Assembly: GCF_000227135.1 (NCBI RefSeq)
Contig: NC_018263.1
Span: 298,177 to 362,176 of the forward strand
Direction: 5' to 3'
DNA: 64,000 bases
Source: Leishmania donovani
Lineage: Eukaryota; Euglenozoa; Kinetoplastea; Trypanosomatida; Trypanosomatidae
The position numbers and the translations under genes are program-made. Below are positions 11,660 through 20,624 of this stretch, piece by piece; positions within the stretch are counted from its first letter, which is position 1, and each line of letters opens with the position of its first letter. A model generated the notes under the pieces. It was not told the DNA's origin, ran no database searches, and saw nothing but the letters and a program-made list of their open reading frames with translations.

Positions 11660-14020
11660 ATGATCTATAAAGTGTACGGCTCGCCAGAGAACAACAGCGG
11701 CAACACCCACATGTATTCCATGTATGCGCCCCCGAACGCGTACGTCCAAGGACAGGGCGGCAGTAGAACGATGTATGGCTACCCCGGCACGGGTGGCCAC
11801 GGCAGTGGCCACCCATTCGGCTATCACGCAAATCCCTCGATGGGTGCCATGTACGAATATAATGGTGGCAACAACGTACACCACAATGGCAGCGCCCACC
11901 TCGCCGGAGGCGGCATGAATGGACGAGACAGAGGCGTCGACGTGGTTGGCTCGCGTAACCCGCACGGGTACGATCAGCAATCCACATCTGACTACGAGGT
12001 GCACGACAATCAACTGAAGGCTCCTGTGGTGGTGACACCAGCGACGGTGGTGTCGACTCTAGGAAGCGCGCGCCTCTTCAGCAAACCGCCAAAGCCCATT
12101 GTGTACGGCTCGCGGTGTGTCGTGCGGATCTGCGACGCGTTCCAGGAGGGCCGGTGTGCCGCTGGCGATCGCTGCCATGATATCCATGTGAGACCCGAGT
12201 ACCTGGCGGAGACGCGGATGGAGATGAGTTCGTGGCTCTACGATCGGGAGTGCGAGTTCCGCCAGACGATGGAGATGGACTCGGAAAAGACGTTTAGCAT
12301 CTTCGTGGCGGACCTCAAAGAGGTGGTTGAGGTGCCGATCAACTCGCTGGTCTTCACCAAAGGCCTTTACGTAGACCCGGCGACGCGCGCGAAACGCGCC
12401 CGCGGTGCCGGCAACCATGCCCACGCACACGCGATGATGCAGGTGCCGACAAGCTGCGGCCTTTACTCGACTGACCCACTGCAGTGCAAGTGGGAGCGGT
12501 GGTGTAATCAGGTGCACATCGATCACCGGTGGATGCAGGCGAAGAAGGCGGAGTTTGACCAGTGGTTCATAGAGCTCCAGAACCGCTACTTTTCCCTTGC
12601 ACCAGACGATACTTTCACGGTGCACGACCCGCAGCTCAAGAGCAGTATTTCCTTGCCCAAGTTCAGCATTGCAGGCTTCTCTCGCGGCCTCTTCCAGGGC
12701 TCTATGAAGAAGCTCGCAAGTGTGTGCCTGCTGTTCCAGCGCGGCAAGTGCACGGCCGGCTCATGCTGCAATCAAATTCACGTATTCCCGCAGTACCTCA
12801 GCCTCGCGCGCGAGTTTGCGGCGATGGAGCAGTCCCCCGAGGCGCTCCCTGAGGAGAAGCAGCGGTTGAGGCGTGAGATGGAGCTGCTGCGCGGCCCCCT
12901 GATGAAGCAGGAGCTGCAGGAGAAGCGGGAGACAGCCGCGATGGAGTCGGTGTCGCTCCCCAATGTCGTGAGTTTGGCGAATGGGGGGACCCAGAGCGAC
13001 GCCATGGACGTCAAGGCAGCCGCCGAGGAAGACTTAGGCTCTTGCGGTGCCCTCTTTGAGCATGTGCAAGTCGACGAGGACGTCGAACCTGTCAGCCACC
13101 TCGTCAGCGCTAACACCTCCCTTACACGCCGCATGAACGCGAGCGCGCCCGACATCAGCCTTTCCGGTGCGCGCCACATGAACAGCGATGGCAGTTACAG
13201 CTTCAACCCCTACGGCAGCGTCACTTCCTTGCCAGATGGGTCGACGTCCTACAACAGGTTCCCCGGCACGCGTGGAAGCGGACAACCGATGGACGGCAAC
13301 GGCTCAGTACAGTACACGCCGGGCAGCGTGCAACTTCTCTCGACAGGCACGAAGGGCATGCGCCGGCTAGTGGCCCTCGTGTCGCCGGAATCCGGCAACG
13401 GTGTTGTTGAATCTCATCGCAACGGGGACGACATGGGTATCGGCGGCCATGCGGGCGACGGTGGTGGTGCCACCGGCGCACACGACAGGGCGCCGCAGTT
13501 CGCGGCGGTGCACCGTAGTAACGGCGGCTACCGTGCTGTTGCCCACCCTCTTGGTGATGAGGGAGGCCGCTACGACGGCGGTGCACAGGGAGAGCAAAGC
13601 TGTTCGCTTCACCCGCTCGACTTTGACGCGAGCTGGCACTTTTCGCCTACTCCGCTGCTGGGCTTTGACGCGTCGACGACCAGTACGCACCGAAACGGCT
13701 CGATTCGTGACGAGGACCCGGCTACGCACACCCATCTCCGCCTGGCCGCCTCCAACTCGAGCTACGTCTACCCCGGCTCTTCGACCACGTCGCAGCAGAA
13801 CCTGCTTTCCACCCCAATGCAGCGAGGGATGACGAGCAACGCGACTACTGCTGCGAAGGTCCGCCTGGCCGCCAGCGCGGCATCCTCGCGAACTCACGCG
13901 CACCGCTCGGCAACGTCGATGCCGGATTCTTCAACAAACCCCGCCATGGGGGGCTCTGTCTCCTCTATCCCTACAGCGAGGCCCACCTTTGTGGGAGAGC
14001 AACACGGGGGCACCCGCTAA
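11660..14020 (+). CDS. CCCH-type zinc finger protein, probable RNA-binding regulator
   Basis: A 786-residue protein. The reading frame is open further upstream, but the first in-frame ATG is 11,660. Residues 1-120 are rich in Gly, His, Asn, Tyr and Met. Three CCCH fingers follow: C158 onward with spacing C-x7-C-x5-C-x3-H, C266 onward with C-x9-C-x5-C-x3-H, and C356 onward with C-x7-C-x5-C-x3-H. A charged, probably helical stretch covers about residues 390-440, and the C-terminal 340 residues are low complexity (Ser, Gly, Asn, His). CCCH proteins commonly bind mRNA, and many kinetoplastid members control mRNA stability or translation. That role is inferred here and no target is known. A SIDER-type repeat about 800 bp downstream of the stop may lie in its own 3' UTR. 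The finger spacing and large tail do not match a family member I can name. Confidence 0.88.
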   Translation: MIYKVYGSPENNSGNTHMYSMYAPPNAYVQGQGGSRTMYGYPGTGGHGSGHPFGYHANPSMGAMYEYNGGNNVHHNGSAHLAGGGMNGRDRGVDVVGSRNPHGYDQQSTSDYEVHDNQLKAPVVVTPATVVSTLGSARLFSKPPKPIVYGSRCVVRICDAFQEGRCAAGDRCHDIHVRPEYLAETRMEMSSWLYDRECEFRQTMEMDSEKTFSIFVADLKEVVEVPINSLVFTKGLYVDPATRAKRARGAGNHAHAHAMMQVPTSCGLYSTDPLQCKWERWCNQVHIDHRWMQAKKAEFDQWFIELQNRYFSLAPDDTFTVHDPQLKSSISLPKFSIAGFSRGLFQGSMKKLASVCLLFQRGKCTAGSCCNQIHVFPQYLSLAREFAAMEQSPEALPEEKQRLRREMELLRGPLMKQELQEKRETAAMESVSLPNVVSLANGGTQSDAMDVKAAAEEDLGSCGALFEHVQVDEDVEPVSHLVSANTSLTRRMNASAPDISLSGARHMNSDGSYSFNPYGSVTSLPDGSTSYNRFPGTRGSGQPMDGNGSVQYTPGSVQLLSTGTKGMRRLVALVSPESGNGVVESHRNGDDMGIGGHAGDGGGATGAHDRAPQFAAVHRSNGGYRAVAHPLGDEGGRYDGGAQGEQSCSLHPLDFDASWHFSPTPLLGFDASTTSTHRNGSIRDEDPATHTHLRLAASNSSYVYPGSSTTSQQNLLSTPMQRGMTSNATTAAKVRLAASAASSRTHAHRSATSMPDSSTNPAMGGSVSSIPTARPTFVGEQHGGTR

Positions 14021-14362
14021 GGCGGAATTGTGGTCGTATTGCCAAGCGGTACGGCTGCCTACAGACTTACCAACTTCCGAGATGATGCCGATGCACACAG
14101 GGGGCTAGAACGACACCGCTAGCACCATCACGCCACACGCAGGCACTTTGCTTTGCTCTCTTCCGTCCCCCTGATCGACTTAAAGCCGATCTCCTTTAGA
14201 TCATATTGGCCGCCCCACCCTGTGTCGAAGTCGTCGAAAACTATCCTGTTCTGCTGGCCTCGACAGATTTTTCTGTTATCGTGGCCATGGGTGGGGCAGC
14301 GGGGACGTGATGCAGCCTTCAGACTGTCGTCTGCCTATCCCTTTTTCTCATCTCTAACTGTG

Positions 14363-14590
14363 CCCCTGATGACGAGGGAGCATGCCCGTGCGTGGTATCA
14401 CGGGGCCCAGTGCTTCACTCCATGTGGGACGCAGCCAGGCAGCCCTCCCCCTCCCTGCCAATGCAGAGCCCTTGCAGGTGGTGACCGGCATTACGGGCGA
14501 GGCTGTGAGGCGACTTGCGAGACGGTTGCGTGTGGAAGTCGAGGGCAGGGGCTCCGTGCTCTCAGGTGACGGAGTCGGCGCATTGCGCTC
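14363..14590 (+). mobile_element. SIDER-type retroposon, copy A, part left of the assembly gap
   Basis: GC-rich segment beginning CCCCTGATGACGAGG, the 5' hallmark I associate with SIDER/ingi-related short retroposons of kinetoplastids. It breaks off at the N run. The same bases recur right of the gap from 14,804, so this and the right part are probably one element counted twice. Confidence 0.65.
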
Positions 14591-14689
14591 NNNNNNNNNN
14601 NNNNNNNNNNNNNNNNNNNNNNNNNNNNNNNNNNNNNNNNNNNNNNNNNNNNNNNNNNNNNNNNNNNNNNNNNNNNNNNNNNNNNNNNN
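14591..14689. other. Assembly gap (99 N), probably an unmerged contig overlap
   Basis: The 342 bases before the gap (14,249-14,590) reappear after it as 14,690-15,031, the same length with no difference that I can see by eye. This is what a scaffold join looks like when overlapping contig ends are not collapsed. Confidence 0.9.
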
Positions 14690-14803
14690 TTCTGCTGGCC
14701 TCGACAGATTTTTCTGTTATCGTGGCCATGGGTGGGGCAGCGGGGACGTGATGCAGCCTTCAGACTGTCGTCTGCCTATCCCTTTTTCTCATCTCTAACT
14801 GTG

Positions 14804-15116
14804 CCCCTGATGACGAGGGAGCATGCCCGTGCGTGGTATCACGGGGCCCAGTGCTTCACTCCATGTGGGACGCAGCCAGGCAGCCCTCCCCCTCCCTGCC
14901 AATGCAGAGCCCTTGCAGGTGGTGACCGGCATTACGGGCGAGGCTGTGAGGCGACTTGCGAGACGGTTGCGTGTGGAAGTCGAGGGCAGGGGCTCCGTGC
15001 TCTCAGGTGACGGAGTCGGCGCATTGCGCTCTGCCGCGCGTGTCTACGGCCGCTTCGCACCCCGCAATGGGGGCCTGTACCGGACAGGGATGGCGCGTGG
15101 CTCGTGCTGTATGGCA
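14804..15116 (+). mobile_element. SIDER-type retroposon, copy A, full core
   Basis: A 313-bp core from CCCCTG to the point where similarity to copy B stops. It matches copy B (19,343-19,655) essentially base for base and copy C (29,107-29,370) in reverse orientation. ORFs that run through it recur in every copy and are not genes. SIDER2 elements in Leishmania 3' UTRs are known to promote mRNA decay. Whether this copy lies in the CCCH mRNA is inference. Confidence 0.7.
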
Positions 15117-15959
15117 GAGGGAGGTGTCAAGGAAATTTCAGCGTGCTGCCGACTTGTGAAAAGTAAGTGGAAATGCCTCTGCTCGCACTTTCCGGTATAG
15201 GCGCACTGCTGCCGCTGCTTTTTGCGAACGCCGCAGAGGTGTCTCAGTAAGCAGAGTTGACGGTGATTGTGTTCCCGAGGAGCGATTACGCACTCGAAGT
15301 TTTATTCTTGGCGTCGCTGCGCCGCGAACATGAACAGGCTGTTCTGTGTCCTTTCTCATCAGCATCTTGTTTGTGGGCATGCCCACAACGCCCCATACAC
15401 CAAAGAGACGTTGCTCATCGTTTGCCTTGTTCTTTTGAGTGCTCTTGTTAGATGTGCGTCTCAGCTCTCAGCTGAATCACTACGATCCGTTTGACAGGAG
15501 CCTTTTACTATTATTATTCATTGCCGGGACAGGCTCTGGCTGCCCCTTGTCTTAATGCCGCTGGATTGTCGCACGAGCTCTTTCCGTTGGTTTGTCCGAT
15601 GTGATGATGACGCGTGTATTTTTTTTTTCACCTCTGCACACCTTTCCCTCCTGCATCACCTTTTTTCGGTTGCCTTGATCACCTTGGTGGTCTATGGTTG
15701 CTGACCCCTTTGTGGCGTTGGTGCTCTCATAGACGACGCTATGCAAGCGCATGTGCGTGTGAGGGGCCACGGGGGGAGGTAGAAAGCCCAGCAGCACACT
15801 TGAAGTTCAATAAGAAGGCAGGTGACTGCGATCGGTTACGGAGTAAAAACGGCCAATGATGAGAATGGTGATGACGAAAAGCAGGGCGCTCGGGCACACG
15901 GCAGCTGGTGCTTTTTTTAAATATCTCCGCTATTTTTATTACAACGTTCCTTATGTATG

Positions 15960-16665
15960 TTCGCCGCACATGCGTGGCCAAGTCGCGCCGACACGCCTCC
16001 TCTCTCCCCTCGCATGGCATCGACGGGAAACGGCAGATGAGGGCAGCGAGCCACCCCCCTTCCCCCCCCCTCCCTCCCAATGCACACAGTGGATGCGTGC
16101 GAAGTGTGCGGCCTCTCCCCCATGCGGCCGGGCGGGTGCGATGAGGCACGACGAGAGCGCCGCGAATGGCGGCGTNNNNNNNNNNNNNNNNNNNNNNNNN
16201 NNNNNNNNNNNNNNNNNNNNNNNNNNNNNNNNNNNNNNNNNNNNNNNNNNNNNNNNNNNNNNNNNNNNNNNNNNCGAGCCACCCCCCTTCCCCCCCTCCC
16301 CCCCTCCCAATGCACACAGTGGATGCGTGCGAAGTGTGCGGCCTCTCCCCCATGCGGCCGGGCGGGTGCGATGAGGCACGACGAGAGCGCCGCGAATGGC
16401 GCCGTCGAGCCCTCCCGACTGCGGTGTGAAGGGTGCCCACACCACCTTGTGGGATGCCGCGGCTGGAAGCGACTGAGAGGGCGCAGCACGTGTGCGAAGG
16501 AAGGGACGAGGAAGGACAGGAGGAGCCTGCTTAGACGCGTGGCCCCGATCCGGCGGCTGGACGCTGCGCCCTCGAGGACCCGGATGTAGTCGCGGCGCCA
16601 CAGGAGGTGGGTGCGCTGCGGTTGGAAGCGCATACCTTGACTGACGTGTTCCTGGTAGAGCAAGG
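15960..16665 (-). other. GC-rich island with minus-strand coding-like frame, interrupted by a gap
   Basis: Against AT/CT-rich surroundings this stretch is GC-rich and stays open on the minus strand across both sides of the gap. The peptide read from about 16,663 leftward is Arg-rich and has no domain I recognise. It could be a decayed gene or an ancient retroposon remnant. The open frame may simply reflect high GC content. Confidence 0.35.
16176..16274. other. Assembly gap (99 N), probably an unmerged contig overlap
   Basis: The 129 bases before it (16,047-16,175) recur after it (16,275-16,405, 131 bases). They differ in the C-run lengths and by one G/C change next to the gap. The C-run differences look like homopolymer sequencing error. 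Confidence 0.85.
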
Positions 16666-19342
16666 CGTTGGAACGAGAACTAAGTGTTTCGTGTATTTAT
16701 TTCCGCTCTATTTCTTGCTGGCTTTACAGACATCTCTATTTCTCTCTCTAGCAGTTCATGAAGGGGAAAATAAAAGGAGAATGCTGTGTGTCTTTTTCGC
16801 TAGTCGTCGTCTTCGTTCTCTAATTTCTTCTTTGGTGTTCGGCTCGCTGCTTCCTTCTCACCGCGCCCTTTTTTTGTGGTTCTTGCGCCAAATCCCGTCC
16901 GTGTCTCGGTTTCACCACGTCGGCCTTTCCCTGCTGTTCGTGAATTTTTTTTTTTCGTTCGCTCGCAGCCCGTTGCTATGAGGGGATAGAGGATCTCAAG
17001 AACGCTTTTTCTTTTCTGTGTTGCTGATGCTTGTCATGGTCACACGACTTTTGACGGCTATTCGTTGGTGAAGGTGACGGTGAAAATCTTGAACGGTTTT
17101 TTTTGTTGTTTGCTACACTTTGTGTATCGTAGCGTACTTAACCGTCGTTTCCCACACCTTTCTTGCGGTGAGAAGCGTGTACATATCACAACCTTGATGG
17201 ATTTTCTGGACGACAGACCGTGCTTGTGCTTCCGAGGAGTGTAGCAAGCGCAAGATGCTAGTGGCGTACCAAGGCCGACGCGAGACAGAACCAAGGAGGA
17301 CCACGGCAGAGGAACTGTTCATGACTTGCGGTCATCGGCAGAAAAGAGATCGCATCAGCGCCGAACAACGATCCGGCGCTTGCGCCTGCTGAGGTGTGGA
17401 GCTCAGTGGGGAATCTGAGGCGTGCTCATACGGATCGCGAGAGTGAGCATCAGCGTCTCGTTTTCGGCGTTGTTCACTTCTTCCTCGTCGGCGCTTTGGG
17501 CCCGTGTCTCTGAGTCTCTGCCTGTCGCCTTCGGCTGCTGTGCACGTGGAGCGGTGTATGCGTCTGCGTGTCTGTGTGTGTGTCATGCTGATCCTCCCCT
17601 CTTCGTCCTCTACTTGAGCTTCTCTTATTAACGTGCTATCTCGCTTTTTTTTTGCCCCCCCCCCCTCCCCCGCGACTCCACCCCATCCCACTCGCGATCT
17701 GTTTCTCTTCAGGTTCGCAAGTGTGCATCTGCAGATGTGCGGAGCCCTTCCTGCACCGGCTCGAAGAAAGTGCAGCTGCTCTTCATATTTCCTTTTTGTG
17801 TATACACACATACACAAGCAGACCGGCAGACAGAGCTGGAATGTATGGCGACAACGAAACGGGAGAAGAGAAGCGATACACCATGCCAGCAGCAAGGAGA
17901 AGCGGGAGGCCTTTTTTTTTTTTCGTTTGGTCTTGCTTTCTCCTCCTCAGCTTTTTATTCTTTGTTTGTACCCGGCGAGTGACCTGCTTTTCTTTTCGTT
18001 GTTATTACGTAAAGGATAACCCGCAAGTGAGAGTCCATCAAGAGTGGAGAAGGAAAACGCAAAGCAAAAACCATTGGCGCGCTTGCACCTCTGTTTTTTC
18101 TCCCTCTTCGTGTGCGTGTGTGTGTGTGCCGGCACAATCGTATGGTTGCGTCTCGCCTTCTTGCTGACATGTGTCTGGGTGTCTTTCACGCTGTCTATGC
18201 TGGGCCTGCGAGTCTTGTGCGACTGTGACGAGCGTTTCATGGAGGGAGGCGGGAAACCTGTGGTGGTGACACACAGATACAGGATCCACACAGAAACACA
18301 CACAAAAAGGGAAAAGGGGGATGCGAATGTTAGTGATGCGGGGGTGACGGTGCCCGTGTAGCTCAAAAGGAATCATGTCACTCCCTTTTACGTTCTGTTT
18401 TCTTTACTTGCAAGCTTAGCTGTTTGCAATGCGATAATGAGCACGTGCGCATGAGTGTGTGCGTGTCTGCGTAAGGCTGTGCCGCTTTGGGGGAAGGCTC
18501 CCCTCTGTCGGCTTTCTACCTCGCCCCTCCTACGCCTCCTCGTTCCTCCCCCAGCACCACTACCACCATCACTGCACACATGCGCACCTTCACCTCCCTA
18601 GCAGATGGGTTCTATTCTTAGCTCGTGTAGTCCTTCTTTATGCGCGCGTTCGTGTATGTTTGGCTGTACTTCACCTCTTCTTCATCCCTTTCTACTTTCC
18701 TCGTAGCTTTCCTATCCCTATTTATGAACGTTGTACACTTCTTGTTTTTTTTTTCGTCTCAGCGAAAGACATGTATACATGTGCGTGTGCGTGTGTGCGC
18801 TAGCGTGGTGTCGATGATGTTGGTGTTTGCGCTTGCATGTGTATGTGACTCAAAGGTCTTCGGTGATGGCGAAATGATGTGTGTGTGTGCGTGTGGGGAT
18901 TTTTGGTTTTCCTTCTCACGCTGCCATCTTATCTTCGATCCGTTTTTTTCTGCCTTGCTGTTATCTTTTTGCCAAGCTTACATGTGCATGTATCTCGGTG
19001 CTACCACACAGGTGTGCTCTTCTTTCCTTTTCGTTTACTTGGCCTTGCGCTTCACGTCATCATCAAAGCATGTTTCTTTATTCTTTATATGTAAGTATGC
19101 CATGCGCGTCTTTTCGTTTAGTATGTGTCCCATTACCTCTTTTTTTTTCCGTTTCCCTCCTTTTTTTTCATGCGTTGGCGCGTGTGCTTGTTGGTGCATC
19201 TCCACCCTTTTTGTATGTGACCGTTGGCGTCTTTTTCCTTCCTTTCTTTTTTTTTTATTGTGTGCGTGTCTGCGTGTGTATGGCTGCCCCAGTGCCTCAG
19301 TTTCACTCTTGCCCCCGTTTGCTCTCGTTGTTCGTCTCTTGC

Positions 19343-19655
19343 CCCCTGATGACGAGGGAGCATGCCCGTGCGTGGTATCACGGGGCCCAGTGCTTCACTC
19401 CATGTGGGACGCAGCCAGGCAGCCCTCCCCCTCCCTGCCAATGCAGAGCCCTTGCAGGTGGTGACCGGCATTACGGGCGAGGCTGTGAGGCGACTTGCGA
19501 GACGGTTGCGTGTGGAAGTCGAGGGCAGGGGCTCCGTGCTCTCAGGTGACGGAGTCGGCGCATTGCGCTCTGCCGCGCGTGTCTACGGCCGCTTCGCACC
19601 CCGCAATGGGGGCCTGTACCGGACAGGGATGGCGCGTGGCTCGTGCTGTATGGCA
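19343..19655 (+). mobile_element. SIDER-type retroposon, copy B
   Basis: A 313-bp segment starting CCCCTGATGACGAGG, practically identical to copy A and in the same orientation. Flanks on both sides are unrelated to copy A, so the boundaries are visible. It lies about 1 kb upstream of the coiled-coil gene start, within non-coding spacer. Confidence 0.75.
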
Positions 19656-20446
19656 TAATGAACCCCCTGCCGGGACAGTGTGGTTTCTCTGCGGCCGCCA
19701 GCGCGTGTCGGCGCTTGCGCCGTGTTTGATGCACTCTGTTGCAATATGTAGTTTTTGTGTTGTCTCCCGCAGCGGTGGTGAGTGATTACCTTATTCGTTT
19801 GTTCGTTTGCGAATGAACCGGGATGCTGGGAAGACGGGTTGGTGCTTGTCGCCGGTTCCCCTCCTGGCTTGGAGTGGGCTGCGTTTTTCTTTTTTCTACC
19901 TTTTGTGTGTGTGCGTGTGTGTGTGTGTGTGTGCTTGTCCCTCTCGATGTTTTTCGAGGAAGTAGTCGAAAGCGTTTTACATGTAAGCACAGCTCAGGCG
20001 GCACGAACGAGTGCATGCGCCTAGAGCCATGTACCCGTCTTCTCCTTCCTAAACTGCGAAGAAGAAGAGCAAGTGTACTGAAGAGACGAGGGGGTAACGT
20101 GTGCCAAAGAACACGTTATTCTCCCTTAAACGCTCCGCGGGTCGCTGCCTTCATAGCTGCTGGGCGAGAGCGTCGCGTGAACTGCCTGCATAAAAGCAGC
20201 GCGGGGGCAGAGGTTGTGGGTGCGTGGTAGGACTACCGCTTTTCGGGTCAGCTACTCCGTGCTTGCTGGTGTATTTTCCCTTCACTTCGCTCTTGCTCTC
20301 ACGCGTAGCCTTCTACACCCCCAACCCCCCACCTCACCACGCAGCTGACTCTCCAGCAACTTAGCACCCTCCATCTCACGCTTCAATTTTTCCTCCTACC
20401 CCTCGCACTACCTCGCCCACAGACAACCCTTTCATGGTTGCTTTTC

Positions 20447-20448
20447 AG
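20447..20448 (+). promoter_or_regulatory. Possible spliced-leader acceptor for the coiled-coil/C2 gene
   Basis: A CAG after a T-rich stretch, about 175 nt before the ATG at 20,625. No ATG lies between them, so scanning would reach the chosen start. Later AGs at 20,618-20,622 follow a better pyrimidine tract but would leave only a few nucleotides of 5' UTR. Confidence 0.35.
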
Positions 20449-20624
20449 AGAGTGCGTGAAGCCGAAGGTGCCGAGGGTGTGACTGTGCGTCGCTGTTCGT
20501 TGAGCCGCGAACGACAGTGCCACGACTGCTGCCATTTCTCGATTTCCCGCCCCTCCCCCTACACCCTTGTTTTCCTGTCTCCTCCTTTATCCTCGTGTTG
20601 CTGCCCTACTGCTTTGAAGGAGCC

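Larger units (their letters stand above)
14021..20624. other. Gene-free region with two SIDER copies and two assembly gaps
   Basis: A 6.6 kb spacer between the CCCH gene and the coiled-coil gene. It holds one SIDER-type repeat interrupted by a gap (14,363-15,116), a GC-rich island with a second gap (about 15,960-16,665), long T/C-rich spacer with GT tracts (16,700-19,330), another SIDER copy (19,343-19,655), and a CT-rich run-in to the next gene. No convincing gene is seen. Removing the probable gap duplications shortens it by roughly 670 bp. Confidence 0.65.

Noticed and set aside
14382..15200. Open frames of about 95-140 codons starting MPVRGITG that recur at 14.4, 14.8 and 19.36 kb and inverted near 29.2 kb
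   Set aside because: They coincide exactly with SIDER copies and are open only because the repeat is GC-rich. Recurrence reflects the repeat, not a gene family.
15739..16440. Minus-strand frame running through the N gap
   Set aside because: The frame continuity depends on an arbitrary 99-N gap and duplicated flanks, so it is not a real protein.
20517..20624. N-terminal extension of the coiled-coil/C2 protein
   Set aside because: It starts at GTG and is a hydrophobic translation of CT-rich spacer. It would create a false signal peptide.
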